Shown one piece after another: positions 51,226-60,263 of a stretch of 64,000 nucleotides of DNA. The notes under the pieces are model-generated. The model had not been told where the DNA came from and did not search any database. It was given only the letters and a program-made list of their open reading frames with translations. Position 1 is the stretch's first letter, and every line of letters starts with the position of its first letter. Made by a program: the position numbers and the translations under genes. Source of the DNA: Nitrospira sp. (lineage in GTDB: Bacteria > Nitrospirota > Nitrospiria > Nitrospirales > Nitrospiraceae); the NCBI GenBank assembly GCA_029194535.1, contig JARFXR010000002.1, positions 496,001-560,000 on the forward strand. The letters are read 5' to 3'.

Positions 51226-51301
51226 GCTCTTCCTGTGTCCACCCCTTCTTCAATCGGAGCCGGCGGACCTGCCTGCCAAACCGCTGCTGAGGTGAAGGCA
51301 T
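51152..51301 (-). pseudogene. Truncated XRE-type regulator (restriction-modification controller remnant)
   Basis: A 49-codon frame starts at ATG 51301 (MPSPQQRFGRQVRRLRLKKG) and continues WTQEELAERTHRSADQW, the first helices of an XRE helix-turn-helix. It then shifts into unrelated sequence and stops at 51152-51154, overlapping the endonuclease fragment. Complete controllers are about 70-80 residues and include the recognition helix and dimer interface, which are lost. Its place just before the endonuclease and methyltransferase pieces, on the same strand, is that of a C protein. Confidence 0.6.
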
Positions 51302-51594
51302 CAGGCATCAGTACAGATATGGCAGCCGATCAGTCTAGAGACTATGAGTATTGTCGCGGCGAGTCAACCGTCACTGGCGCGCATGATCCGGCGCATGAGG
51401 ATGGTGGGGCCGGCTGCGACATGCGATGGGTTGCATGGTTCTGTCGGTGCGGTCTGCCGCAGGCGAGATGGCGAGCACTGTTCGAAGCTCCGGTCGGACG
51501 AAGTCTCGATCGGAGCGAGTTGCGGAGCCAAGGCGCGACAGAGCCATGCGGGTTAACACGTCGCCGGAGCGAGCGGTCCCACCATCCGCACCTT

Positions 51595-52698
51595 CTATTC
51601 GTAGGCCACGTTCACATAGACTTTGATGGCCTGTTTTTCCGTCGTCAACGTCCTCATCATCTCTTCATAGTTTTCCAATCCCGTGACTGGATGGGTCAGG
51701 AGCCTCGGAAGCCAGCCTGGGAATTCGAGCTGCGCCCGCGCAAAGTCATACACGCCGGCCTCGAAGTACTCCCTGTTGGCATTGACCGTCCCGACGACGA
51801 GCTTGTTCCCCAACACGAAGTCCAGGTTGATCTTGTCGGCTGGGATCGGATGCTGTCTGTCTCCGCCGGTTACGCTGGCAAGGATCAACACGCCGTTCTT
51901 CCCCAACGACTCCATGGCTTCAAACACCACCGGTGAATAGCCGGTCGCTTCAAACATCAGATCGAACGGACCGAATCGTTTCGCTGCTTCACGGATCGAC
52001 AGATCATCCGTCGAGATGTATCGCACGCCGAGCTGCGCCAAGAGATCGAGATTCCGAGACGGCCCGCTCTGTTTGCCGAAGCTCGTCACGTCGAGTCCCT
52101 TCATCTTCAATGAAAGGGCTGCGAGCAATCCCACGGTCCCAGCGCCCAACACCGCCGCTTTCTTGGGCCGCCAGATTTTGAATCGCCGCTGCGCCTCATA
52201 GGCCTGGATGATCCCCTTTTCGATGATCGAGGTCGGTTCGAGCAGGACAGCCACATCTTTCAGTCCTCGCGGGATCTTCACCAAATATTCCGGATCGTCG
52301 ATAAAGAGTTCCGTCAGGTAGCCATGGCGCAAATTGATGCCACGCTCATAGTAGGTATCTTCCAGCGTCATGTCGTACTGGCCGACTTGATCGTAGAAAC
52401 TTCCGCCGGGACGACGAACCGTCGGGACGACATAGTCGCCGGGCATCAACTCGGTCACGCTCGGCCCGACCTCAAGCACCCGGCCGAAACACTCATGGCC
52501 GATCACGAGAAAATCGTAGCCGGGAGGCGCCTGCCCGTATTCCGCCGCGTTAATCTCTTTGTCCGTCCCGTCGACACCGACGCGCAAGACCTGTACGAGC
52601 ACGCCGCGTCCGTTCGGGATCTCATGGACCGATGGCTTGGGCAGTTCGGCGAGATGGATCGAATCGGGTTTTCCAGGGATGACGGCGACAGCTTTCAT
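51595..52698 (-). CDS. Glucose 1-dehydrogenase-like medium-chain dehydrogenase
   Basis: A 367-residue zinc-type alcohol-dehydrogenase-family protein. VGVDGTDKEINAAEYGQAPP and FLVIGHECFGRVLEVGPSV form the catalytic domain. The usual first zinc cysteine is Asp (VGVDGTD), as in some archaeal and halophilic glucose dehydrogenases. Nucleotide binding is by AAVLGAGTVGLLAALSLKMK, and a C-terminal catalytic-domain segment follows. The overall match, including GGSFYDQVGQYDMTLEDTYYERG, is to NAD(P)-dependent glucose 1-dehydrogenases. It oxidises an aldose to a lactone. It is monocistronic by position, with AGGAC before ATG 52698. Sugar specificity is inferred. Confidence 0.85.
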   Translation of the reverse strand: MKAVAVIPGKPDSIHLAELPKPSVHEIPNGRGVLVQVLRVGVDGTDKEINAAEYGQAPPGYDFLVIGHECFGRVLEVGPSVTELMPGDYVVPTVRRPGGSFYDQVGQYDMTLEDTYYERGINLRHGYLTELFIDDPEYLVKIPRGLKDVAVLLEPTSIIEKGIIQAYEAQRRFKIWRPKKAAVLGAGTVGLLAALSLKMKGLDVTSFGKQSGPSRNLDLLAQLGVRYISTDDLSIREAAKRFGPFDLMFEATGYSPVVFEAMESLGKNGVLILASVTGGDRQHPIPADKINLDFVLGNKLVVGTVNANREYFEAGVYDFARAQLEFPGWLPRLLTHPVTGLENYEEMMRTLTTEKQAIKVYVNVAYE

Positions 52699-52789
52699 GG
52701 TCTATGTCCTCATGGTAAATAGGTAGGGATGAGCCATTGCCGATCAGTCGGACAGCGGAGGGAAATCTTACCGTCAGTTGAAGGGTGAA

Positions 52790-53824
52790 TCAGTGCGAGG
52801 AGGGATGGACTTTGCCCCAGAACAGCCGATGGGCATAGACCTGGTAGGCGATCACCAGGATGAACCCAGGCAAGAACCACCAGAGACCGGCGTGCATGCC
52901 ATAGATTCCGGCGGTCGCATTGCCAACCGTCAGACTATGCGATGGGTCGGTCGTCGCGATCAGGATGTTGGGATACGACCCCCAGGCCGTGCCGGCCAAG
53001 AACGCGAGGATCATGACGCAGGAGGCATAGAATGCGTAGACGTCATGCTCGCGACGTCGCAGGACGATTGTGGCCACCAGCGCGCCGATACCAAGGAATG
53101 GCAACACAGCGCCCATCGGATGGGCTTCATAGTTGTGACTGAACGACGGCTGAACGAACGGGACGGCAGCCAGCACCAGCACCACCGAGCCGACCGTGGC
53201 AAAGCCGGCCAGTCTGGCGATGGTCCTGGCCTGCGCCTGTAGCGAGCCCTCGGTCTTCATCGCCAGGTAATTCGCGCCATGGAGCGCAAGGATTGCCGCG
53301 CTGGTGAGTCCGGTCAACACCGTGAACCAATCCAGAATACCCGGTTCCGGCCCCGTCATGAAATTCGTCCAGAGCGCCACGAAAAAGTAGCCGTCCTGGT
53401 TGAGCGGCACCCCGCGGATGAGATTACCCAACGCCGCGCCGAACACGACAGCCAGCAGCGCACTCGCGCCGCAAAACGCGAGATCCCAGAACTGTCTCCA
53501 GAGGAGATGGTCCACATGCGACCGCAGTTCAAGCGCGAGTCCTCGGGCCATGAACAGCCATAACACGATGATGAGCGCGAGATAGAACCCGCTGAACCCG
53601 GCGGCATAGGCCCTGGGAAAGGCGAAGAATAACAGGCCGCCTGCCGCGATGAGCCACACTTCATTTCCATTCCAGACCGGCCCGATTGCACCCAAGGCAG
53701 TCACGCGCTCCTCTTCCGTTCTTGTCACGAGGGGATAGACGAGGCCCACGCCGAAGTCGAAGCCATCGAGCAGGACATAGGCCCCCAGCATCAGCGTCAC
53801 AGCGATGTACCAAAATGTTTCCAT
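52790..53824 (-). CDS. cydB: Cytochrome bd ubiquinol oxidase subunit II
   Basis: A 344-residue polytopic protein matching CydB throughout: MLGAYVLLDGFDFGVGLVYP near the start, IGPVWNGNEVWLIAAGGLLFFAFPRAYA, MARGLALELRSHVDHLLW, and a C-terminal FILVIAYQVYAHRLFWGKV. It is the second subunit of the high-affinity quinol oxidase and stabilises the haem-bearing CydA. It begins 9 bp after cydA. No CydX-like small subunit is recognised downstream. Confidence 0.95.
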   Translation of the reverse strand: METFWYIAVTLMLGAYVLLDGFDFGVGLVYPLVTRTEEERVTALGAIGPVWNGNEVWLIAAGGLLFFAFPRAYAAGFSGFYLALIIVLWLFMARGLALELRSHVDHLLWRQFWDLAFCGASALLAVVFGAALGNLIRGVPLNQDGYFFVALWTNFMTGPEPGILDWFTVLTGLTSAAILALHGANYLAMKTEGSLQAQARTIARLAGFATVGSVVLVLAAVPFVQPSFSHNYEAHPMGAVLPFLGIGALVATIVLRRREHDVYAFYASCVMILAFLAGTAWGSYPNILIATTDPSHSLTVGNATAGIYGMHAGLWWFLPGFILVIAYQVYAHRLFWGKVHPSSH

Positions 53825-53833
53825 CTTGTCCGA

Positions 53834-55174
53834 TTATGCCGTACCGCCGTTCGGACTGCCGGCCGGCCCCTGTCGAATCGTTTCGAGGAACAAGAAGAGA
53901 AAAAGAATGCCGAGCAACAGATAGAGTCCAAGAAAACCCAACAGGGTGAAGAGCGCGTTGCCGGAATGCACCAGCGGGGAGGCGCCCTCGGAGGTGCGCA
54001 GGAGACCATAGACCAGCCAAGGCTGGCGGCCGAGTTCCGCCGTCATCCATCCGGCCGTCGTCGCGATATAGGGGAACGGCGCCGACAGCACGAGGAGCCA
54101 CAGCAGCCAACTGGCGGTGAAGAGTCGACCTCTCCACAGCCACAGCAACGCGAGCCCCATCACGCCGACGAAGATGGTCCCCAACCCCGCCATGATGTGG
54201 TAGGAGTAATAGAGGAGCGGCAGGTTATCAGGCCAGTCGAGACGCGGAAACGCGTCGAGTCCTTTCACCTTGGCATAGATCTCGTCGTACACCAAAAAGC
54301 TCAAGGCACCTGGCACAACGAGCGGATTGTCGATGGTCATCGTTTCCATGTTCGGCTGACCGATCAATAACAGCCCGGCACCCCGTTCAGTTCTGAAAAG
54401 CCCTTCAAACGCCGCACCTTTCACCGGCTGATACTCGAAGACCTGTTTGGCATTCCCATCGCCCGTCGGATAGATCATCAGCGCGGCCGCGCCGCAGCCG
54501 GCCACCACGCCGATGCGAACAAACGTCCGGGCGTACTCCTGATGGACTCCCGAGAGCAGGTAGAGCGCCCCGACGGCCGCCATGACGAACGAAGCAGTGA
54601 CCACCGCCGCCGTCATGTTGTGCGTAAATTGCCAGAGAAGCCAGGGATTGGTCAGCAATCCAGAGAGACTGTCGACGAACAGCCGCCCGTCCGGCGCGAC
54701 CGTGTAGGCGACGGGATGTTGCATCCAGGCGTTCGTGGCCAGGATGAAATAGCCGGAGAGCCAGGAGCCCAGAAAGAGCATCAACGACGCGAACCATTGC
54801 ACGCCACGACTGAACCGCTTGTCGCCGTACAACAAGATGCCAAGAAACGAGGACTCCAGAAAAAACGCAAATAGCCCCTCCATCGCCAGCGTTTGGCCGA
54901 TGACGCCGCCGGCGAAGTTGGAAAACTTCGCCCAGTTGGTGCCGAACTGAAATTCGAGCGGAATGCCGGTGACCACGCCGAAGGCGAAGCTCAAGGCGAA
55001 GATCTTGGTCCAAAAGCGAGCCACCAGGTGGTAATGCTCGCCGCCGCCGAGGAGCGCCTTGCTCCTCAAGTAGAACAGCAACAGTGCCAGCCCCATCGTC
55101 AACTGCGGAAAGAGATAGTGGAAGGTGGCGGTGATCGCAAATTGCAGGCGGTCATAGATCAGCGCACTTTCCAT
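53834..55174 (-). CDS. cydA: Cytochrome bd ubiquinol oxidase subunit I
   Basis: Starting at ATG 55174 (CGGAG upstream), a 446-residue membrane protein. LIYDRLQFAITATFHYLFPQ has His19, the axial ligand of haem b595 (same number as in Escherichia coli). FAFGVVTGIPLEFQFGTNWA and the FLESSFLGILLYGDKRFSR block are canonical. The quinol loop is short, as in the cyanide-insensitive subfamily, which fits the overall length. It forms an operon with cydB, and a zinc-finger gene precedes it by 42 bp. It reduces oxygen to water with quinol, probably for low-oxygen conditions. Confidence 0.95.
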   Translation of the reverse strand: MESALIYDRLQFAITATFHYLFPQLTMGLALLLFYLRSKALLGGGEHYHLVARFWTKIFALSFAFGVVTGIPLEFQFGTNWAKFSNFAGGVIGQTLAMEGLFAFFLESSFLGILLYGDKRFSRGVQWFASLMLFLGSWLSGYFILATNAWMQHPVAYTVAPDGRLFVDSLSGLLTNPWLLWQFTHNMTAAVVTASFVMAAVGALYLLSGVHQEYARTFVRIGVVAGCGAAALMIYPTGDGNAKQVFEYQPVKGAAFEGLFRTERGAGLLLIGQPNMETMTIDNPLVVPGALSFLVYDEIYAKVKGLDAFPRLDWPDNLPLLYYSYHIMAGLGTIFVGVMGLALLWLWRGRLFTASWLLWLLVLSAPFPYIATTAGWMTAELGRQPWLVYGLLRTSEGASPLVHSGNALFTLLGFLGLYLLLGILFLFLFLETIRQGPAGSPNGGTA

Positions 55175-55216
55175 GAAGGCTCCGTGCTGATGGATCAAGA
55201 CGTGGAGGGGCGTTGA

Positions 55217-55528
55217 CTAACCCGCGCCGTCCCCACCATACCCGAATTGCTTCGGCTGCCGCAAAGGATGGTGGCGTTGGGCAAAGTATTGGCGGAGACG
55301 CGCCTGTTCAGCCGGAGGGAAAACCGGTCTTGGGAGGAGTGCCGTCGCCTCTCGAACGAACGCGATCTGGTTCACATAGGTACGGCAGCCGGCGCAGACG
55401 GCCAGGTGAACATCCATACTGACTCTTGCGGAGTCCCGGATATACTCCTCCAGATAGGCAGTCGTACACTCCACAACTTCGCGGCATGTCATCATCCGTG
55501 CGGCCTGTTCGGATGGATCGGCTGCCAT
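55217..55528 (-). CDS. Anti-sigma-factor-like zinc-finger protein
   Basis: A 103-residue protein from ATG 55528 (GGAGAG upstream). MTCREVVECTTAYLEEYIRD and VHLAVCAGCRTYV (His41, Cys45, Cys48) form the zinc-binding anti-sigma (ZAS) motif with the typical H-x3-C-x2-C. A Pro/Gln/Arg-rich tail follows (PVFPPAEQARLRQYFAQRHH). It has no membrane segment, so it would be a soluble anti-sigma factor. No sigma gene is adjacent; the only ECF sigma factor in the window is 5 kb away. It is the first gene of a probable operon with cydA and cydB. Confidence 0.8.
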   Translation of the reverse strand: MAADPSEQAARMMTCREVVECTTAYLEEYIRDSARVSMDVHLAVCAGCRTYVNQIAFVREATALLPRPVFPPAEQARLRQYFAQRHHPLRQPKQFGYGGDGAG

Positions 55529-55551
55529 ATGCAGACTCTCCGGTTGACGTC

Positions 55552-55758
55552 TTAACCGTGAGTCGGCGTTCCAGCCCGTTTCTTACACACAGCCTGAGGG
55601 TGTGACCGACGAGCACACTGGAAACCTTGACCACGACCGGACGCACAGGCCAGACCTTTTCCTTTTCGTTTGATGACGAGAGACCTGCCGCTCTCAATCA
55701 CTTTATCGACAAGGCGGAGCAGATTTTGGCTCAAGGTGGTGACGCATACTTTCTTCAT
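55552..55758 (-). pseudogene. Phd-like antitoxin stub
   Basis: The 68-codon frame from ATG 55758 begins like a Phd/YefM antitoxin (MKKVCVTTLSQNLLRLVDKV, then IESGRSLVIKRKGKGLA) and then turns into Arg/Gly/Cys-rich sequence (CASGRGQGFQCARR) without resemblance. The break at about residue 37 is consistent with a frameshift in the Lys-Gly-rich tract. The toxin-binding C-terminus and any toxin gene are missing. Confidence 0.55.
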
Positions 55759-55842
55759 GGCTTACCCGTACATCTCTCTCGACGGCCTTTCTTTCAGCCC
55801 GGCTTCACAACCGCCTTCAATCATCAGATGATCAAGTTTCCA

Positions 55843-55998
55843 CTAGAACCTATCTCAAAATGGGTCTTCCGGTCAGAACTGGTCATGCCCGCGAAAGCGG
55901 GCATCCAGAATGACCTGATAAGACTGGATTCCCGCCTGCGCGGGAATGACGACCACAGATCCCATCCCATCATGAATGAAATTTGAGATAGGTTCTAG
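55843..55998. repeat. 156-bp MITE-like palindromic element
   Basis: Perfect 17-bp terminal inverted repeats (CTAGAACCTATCTCAAA at 55843-55859, complement at 55982-55998) enclose two inner palindromes: ATGCCCGC-gaaa-GCGGGCAT (55885-55904) and ATTCCCGC-ctgc-GCGGGAAT (55928-55947). The second fits the ATTCCC-N8-GGGAAT pattern known as dRS3 in Neisseria. No coding sequence lies within. The rest of 55759-56289 holds no gene I can support. Confidence 0.8.
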
Positions 55999-56289
55999 AG
56001 TTCTTCCTAGTGGCCTGCGGGATGAGAGGCCCCTAGGGTGCAACCTGTAACAGTTAACAGTCTGTCTTTGGAGGAAAGGCGGGGGGTGGTAGCGAGCTTC
56101 CTCAGCGCCTTGCTTCAGATCTTTTGGCCCAAGCCGGCGGGGATATCTGCTGAGATCGCGCAACCAGTCGAGGAGCGCAGTCCATCAGCGGTCGACCGAG
56201 CTACGACGAGAAGGTCCAGCCGGCTTGGCCGGATTGCACAACGATGAACGCCGACCTGACGGCCCTGCAGGTCGGCAAGGCCGATCCAC

Positions 56290-58140
56290 ATGACATCTCC
56301 GAGCAACAACCCCTTCAGTGACCTCCAACGTGCCAGGGAGGATCTGGAAAGCGCGCTCAAGCGCGGCGATGCCCGCGCCGTGGAAGCGTTGCGGGTGCGG
56401 TACGACGTGCTTCAGCAGCGCTGGCGAAGCGGGGCGCAAAGTCGGATCGAGCAAATGCGACAGACAGTCGCCGCGCCGGCTTCGCCCGCGTCGTTGCACC
56501 CGCAGTTGTATCCGTTTCCGCCGTTGTCGATCACCTCCGGCGTCGGCCTGTGTCTCTCGGGCGGTGGTTCTCGCGCGGCGTCCGCCTCGATGGGCGAGCT
56601 GCGCGGACTCCGCTCGCTGGGTCTCCTCAATCGAATCTCGGCGCTCTCGACGGTGTCCGGCGGTTCGTGGGCCGGCGTGCCGTTCACCTATCTGCCGGCG
56701 GACATTTCGGACGATGAATTTCTGGGCGGCGTCGTTCCAAATCCGGGCGACCTGACCTGGGAACACCGCTCCGGCGAAGATCCGGCGCAGGCGTTGGACA
56801 CCTTGTCCGATCACGCGCTCGGCAGCCTCTGCACGCGCATCGGCCTGGTCGAGTTCCTCGCCGAGGCCGCCGACCTTCTTGCCAAGTACCGCGACTCGCC
56901 GCACGTGCTGTGGTGTCGGGCGGTGGGCGCCTTGATTCTTGAACCCTTCGGCCTCGGCGATATCACGCAGCAAGGGTCTCCCGCGACCTACTTCAGCTCA
57001 ACTCCGCAGTGGCTGGAGAGCGTGATCCTCGGCGACGGGCGCAATCCGACGCTGAGCGCCGCCGACTTTCACCTCGTCCAGAAATCAGGAAGACCGCATC
57101 TGATCACGAACTCCACCATCTTTTCGCCGACCGGCGTCCATCTGCGCCGGCCCGCGCCGGGCAGCCCGCCGCTGGAGCCCTACCCGTTCGAGGCTTCCGT
57201 GACCGGCGCGGGGGTTCCGTTACCGCTGCAAGGAGGTGTCGGCGGAGGCACCGTCGATTCATTTGCCTTCGGCGGTCAAGCGCCGGCGGCCCCGCCGGCA
57301 CAGAACCGCGTGCAGGTTCCGACCCCGCCGCAGCGATTTTCTTTATCGGACATCGCCGGCACCAGCAGCTCGGCGTTCGTCGGTCCGTTGATCCAGTATT
57401 TCTACGCGCACTATCCCTGGCTGGAGGAGATCGATCCCGTGTATTCCTACTGGCCGGTGATGACGGCCGATCAGACGCCTGCGCAGCAGTATTTCATCGG
57501 CGATGGAGGGAATCTGGAGAACACCGGCATCATGGCGTTGCTGAGACGAAAGATCACTCGTATCGTCGCCTTCGTCCATGCGCTGACGCCGCTGTCCTGG
57601 GACCCGGTCGCCAAACAGGTCGTGGTGGACAGCCAGCTCCCGCCGCTGTTCGGCCTGCAACCCAAGGTGGCGGGACAGCCGTATCAGCCCTATCCATCGT
57701 CTCCGGCTCCGGTCTCATCCTCCGCTGCGCCGTATCGGTACAACCAGGTCTTTGACCAGCAAGCCTTCTATAGTTTGATCGATCACCTCTGGCAGGCGCA
57801 CCAGGCCGGCGGCTCGGCCATCTGCAAGCAGACAAGGCTCACCGTGCAGGACAACCCACGGTTCGGCATTCAAGGGGTCGGGCCGGTGGACGTGCTCTGG
57901 GTCTACACGAATCCCGTCACGGCCTGGCTCAACCAATTGAGCCGCACGGTCCGGCTCGGGATGGAATTCGAGCCGCTCCTCTATCGTACGTTTCCCAACT
58001 ACGACACGTTCTTACAACTGCGCCTGGAGTCTCGGCAAGTGAACCTGCTCGCGCACCTTTCCTGCTGGAATGTGATCAACGAACAATCTATCGGCGGCTT
58101 CCCGGCCAATGCGCAATTGTTCCGGGAGCTGTTCGGATAG
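56290..58140 (+). CDS. Patatin/cPLA2-like phospholipase family protein
   Basis: A 616-residue protein without signal peptide. A helical N-terminal segment (LQRAREDLESALKRGDARAV) precedes the hydrolase fold: VGLCLSGGGSRAASASMGEL (oxyanion hole, about 85-104), STVSGGSWAG (nucleophile Ser123, cPLA2-like arrangement), and QQYFIGDGGNLENTGIMALL with the catalytic Asp of the Ser-Asp dyad near 399. An insertion of Pro/Gly-rich sequence (GGVGGGTVDSFAFGGQAPAA) interrupts the middle. It should hydrolyse acyl chains from lipids. It is followed by a broken serine-hydrolase gene 47 bp downstream. Confidence 0.85.
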   Translation: MTSPSNNPFSDLQRAREDLESALKRGDARAVEALRVRYDVLQQRWRSGAQSRIEQMRQTVAAPASPASLHPQLYPFPPLSITSGVGLCLSGGGSRAASASMGELRGLRSLGLLNRISALSTVSGGSWAGVPFTYLPADISDDEFLGGVVPNPGDLTWEHRSGEDPAQALDTLSDHALGSLCTRIGLVEFLAEAADLLAKYRDSPHVLWCRAVGALILEPFGLGDITQQGSPATYFSSTPQWLESVILGDGRNPTLSAADFHLVQKSGRPHLITNSTIFSPTGVHLRRPAPGSPPLEPYPFEASVTGAGVPLPLQGGVGGGTVDSFAFGGQAPAAPPAQNRVQVPTPPQRFSLSDIAGTSSSAFVGPLIQYFYAHYPWLEEIDPVYSYWPVMTADQTPAQQYFIGDGGNLENTGIMALLRRKITRIVAFVHALTPLSWDPVAKQVVVDSQLPPLFGLQPKVAGQPYQPYPSSPAPVSSSAAPYRYNQVFDQQAFYSLIDHLWQAHQAGGSAICKQTRLTVQDNPRFGIQGVGPVDVLWVYTNPVTAWLNQLSRTVRLGMEFEPLLYRTFPNYDTFLQLRLESRQVNLLAHLSCWNVINEQSIGGFPANAQLFRELFG

Positions 58141-58187
58141 GTCGGTATTGTCGATGTTAACTGAAACGAGAGGAGAGGGTGCTGCAC

Positions 58188-59028
58188 ATGACCACTGAAA
58201 TCACGCCGGACCAGGCCACAGCGGCGCTCCCGGAGCTGGAGAAGCTGGCCAACGAGCTCCGCAAGAACACAGGCGTGCCCGGCCTAGCTATCGCCGTGGT
58301 GTATCACGATCAGGTCGTCTATGCCAAGGGCTGTGGACGCGGACACCGTGTTTCAACTCGCTTCGATGTCCAAGCCGCTGGGCTCGACCGTGATCGCGGG
58401 GCTCGTCGGTGATCGCGTGGTGACATGGGACGATCGCATCATCGATCACGATCCCGGCTTTCACATGCATGATGCGTCCGTGACGGCCGCGCTCACGATT
58501 CGGGATACATCTGCCCATCGGAGTGGGTTGCCGGATCATGCGGGCGACTTGTTGGAGGATATGGGCTATGACCGCGCGGAGGTCTTGCGCCGTCGCCGCG
58601 TCCAAGGCTGCCGGGACATCGTGGGAAACGCTCTCCGACGAGCGGCTGTATCAGCGATTGGGCATGAGTGCCACGAGGTCCCGCCTGTCGGATTTCCTGG
58701 CGCGCCCCAATCGCGCGCGCGGTCACGGCGGACGCCGCCGCTGGCAAATGTCGTCTATCTCGGCACCTACGCGAACGATTTTTGCGGGAAGCTTGAACTC
58801 GTCGTGCAGGACGGCAAGCTCACGATGCGCCAGGGACCGAACAAGTCGGCGTATCCGCTGACGCGCTATGATCACGATAGGCTCTACTATGAGACGGCCG
58901 GTGAAAACGCGGTCAGCTGGAGCGGCGTCACGTTTACCGTAGGCGTCGATGGCAACGCCGCCGGTGTCGTCGTTGAGAATTTGAACCAAGATGGGTTGGG
59001 CATGTTCACACGCATATCAGACAAATAA
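58188..59028 (+). pseudogene. Beta-lactamase-like serine hydrolase, broken by deletions and frameshifts
   Basis: Pieces of one penicillin-binding/serine-hydrolase protein lie in different frames. Frame one has LPELEKLANELRKNTGVPGL and VVYHDQVVYAKG. A second frame takes over at about 58333 with VDADTVFQLASMSKPLGSTV (the SxxK active site is Ser-Met-Ser-Lys). The body then runs TSAHRSGLPDHAGDLLEDMG. A third-frame stretch is SWETLSDERLYQRLGMSATR. The second frame returns with ANVVYLGTYANDFCGKLELV, a DUF3471-like C-terminal domain. About half of the expected catalytic domain is missing. The first ATG at 58188 still has a good GAGGAG site. No single intact product is possible. Confidence 0.8.
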
Positions 59029-59214
59029 CTCAAACGAACTCCTCCGTCGCGCCACCATGAAGTACGCCACTCTACTGCTCCTGCTCGTGAACACTACGGT
59101 CCAACACATCACCGCTCTGACTGCTGTCCAATTCACAGCTATTGCCTGTGCAGCACCTCCGTGAGATCCGGCCAAGGCTGAGTTATCGAGCGGACACCAA
59201 AGGAGGACACGAGC

Positions 59215-60213
59215 ATGGCACCGACGTATCTTGGAATAGCGTTTCAACCCTATGCGGGACAGTGGACCGGGACGCCCCCTCACGCCTCAACACCCCTCTG
59301 GAATTCGTACAGCCAGCAGGATATTGCCCGCATGCTTGCGGTCATCGCGCCTGCTTTCGACAAGATCAGTACATACGGGATGGGCTATGCAGGCTATTAC
59401 CAGCCCAGTACACCATGGAATCAGGTCGATTCCAATTGCCGCATCGCCGGCGCGGCGGCGCAGGTGAATCGGCAGCAAGGCAAGCTCGTGATTGCGGTTT
59501 CACAGGGCATTTATCAGCAGCCGACGCCGGAGTTGCAACAGGCGGAGATCGCCGCCGCGTTTGCCGCGGCGCAGGCGGCCAACTCGGTGTTCGCGAATAC
59601 GGTCACGACGTTGGTTTTCACCAATGAATACGTCACCGACGCGACCACGACCAGCGCCGTCACGGCGATGCTCACGGCCAACAAGGCACAGGCGAAGAAT
59701 CTCAATCTGAAAATTGGAGTGCGCTCGCAGACCTTCGGACAGCTCACCAATCCGGCCTGCCCCTATCTGACGCAGCTGCAGACGCTGGTCCAGAATTGTG
59801 ATGTGATGCTCTGCAATCTCTACCCGCCGAATCCCCCCGGCACGATCCGAGACAGCGTCCAGAACATCGCCCAGGCCTTCGACAGCATCAAGACCGCCGT
59901 CGCCGGCCTGAATCCACAATGTGAAGTCATGATCGGCGAGACGGGGTGGCCATCGGCGGGGATCAGTTTCAACAATTCGGTGAACAATGTGGCGAATGCC
60001 CAAGCCTACTACGAGGCGATCAAGCAGTGGGCCGTGCAGCGCAGCGTCATGACCTACTATTTTGAGGCGATCGACGAGCCCTGGAAAAGCAACCAGAATG
60101 TCACCGTTCCACCGACCGCCCCGTGGCAAGGGCCGAACGGCGCCGAAGGACACTATGGGATCTGGTCTCTCGACGGGCAGCAGAATTATACGCCGAAGTT
60201 TCCAGCCTCATAG
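59215..60213 (+). CDS. GH17-family glycoside hydrolase (beta-1,3-glucan type)
   Basis: A 332-residue TIM-barrel protein with the GH17 signature: proton donor in TTLVFTNEY (Glu138), nucleophile motif VMIGETGWPS (Glu242), and the family-typical FEAIDEPWK near 283-291. No signal peptide is seen (MAPTYLGIAFQPYAGQWTG starts in the fold). GH17 enzymes cleave or transfer beta-1,3-glucans; in bacteria some make cyclic glucans. AGGAGG precedes ATG 59215. It has no evident operon partner; the neighbours are a pseudogene and a HepT remnant. Confidence 0.9.
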   Translation: MAPTYLGIAFQPYAGQWTGTPPHASTPLWNSYSQQDIARMLAVIAPAFDKISTYGMGYAGYYQPSTPWNQVDSNCRIAGAAAQVNRQQGKLVIAVSQGIYQQPTPELQQAEIAAAFAAAQAANSVFANTVTTLVFTNEYVTDATTTSAVTAMLTANKAQAKNLNLKIGVRSQTFGQLTNPACPYLTQLQTLVQNCDVMLCNLYPPNPPGTIRDSVQNIAQAFDSIKTAVAGLNPQCEVMIGETGWPSAGISFNNSVNNVANAQAYYEAIKQWAVQRSVMTYYFEAIDEPWKSNQNVTVPPTAPWQGPNGAEGHYGIWSLDGQQNYTPKFPAS

Positions 60214-60263
60214 AGATGGCGACCCGTTAAGGAATCTGTCCCCTGTTTCGCTGACCCGCCTGT

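Noticed and set aside
59500-60153. 217-codon minus-strand frame opposite the GH17 gene
   Set aside because: Antisense to a protein with intact GH17 motifs.
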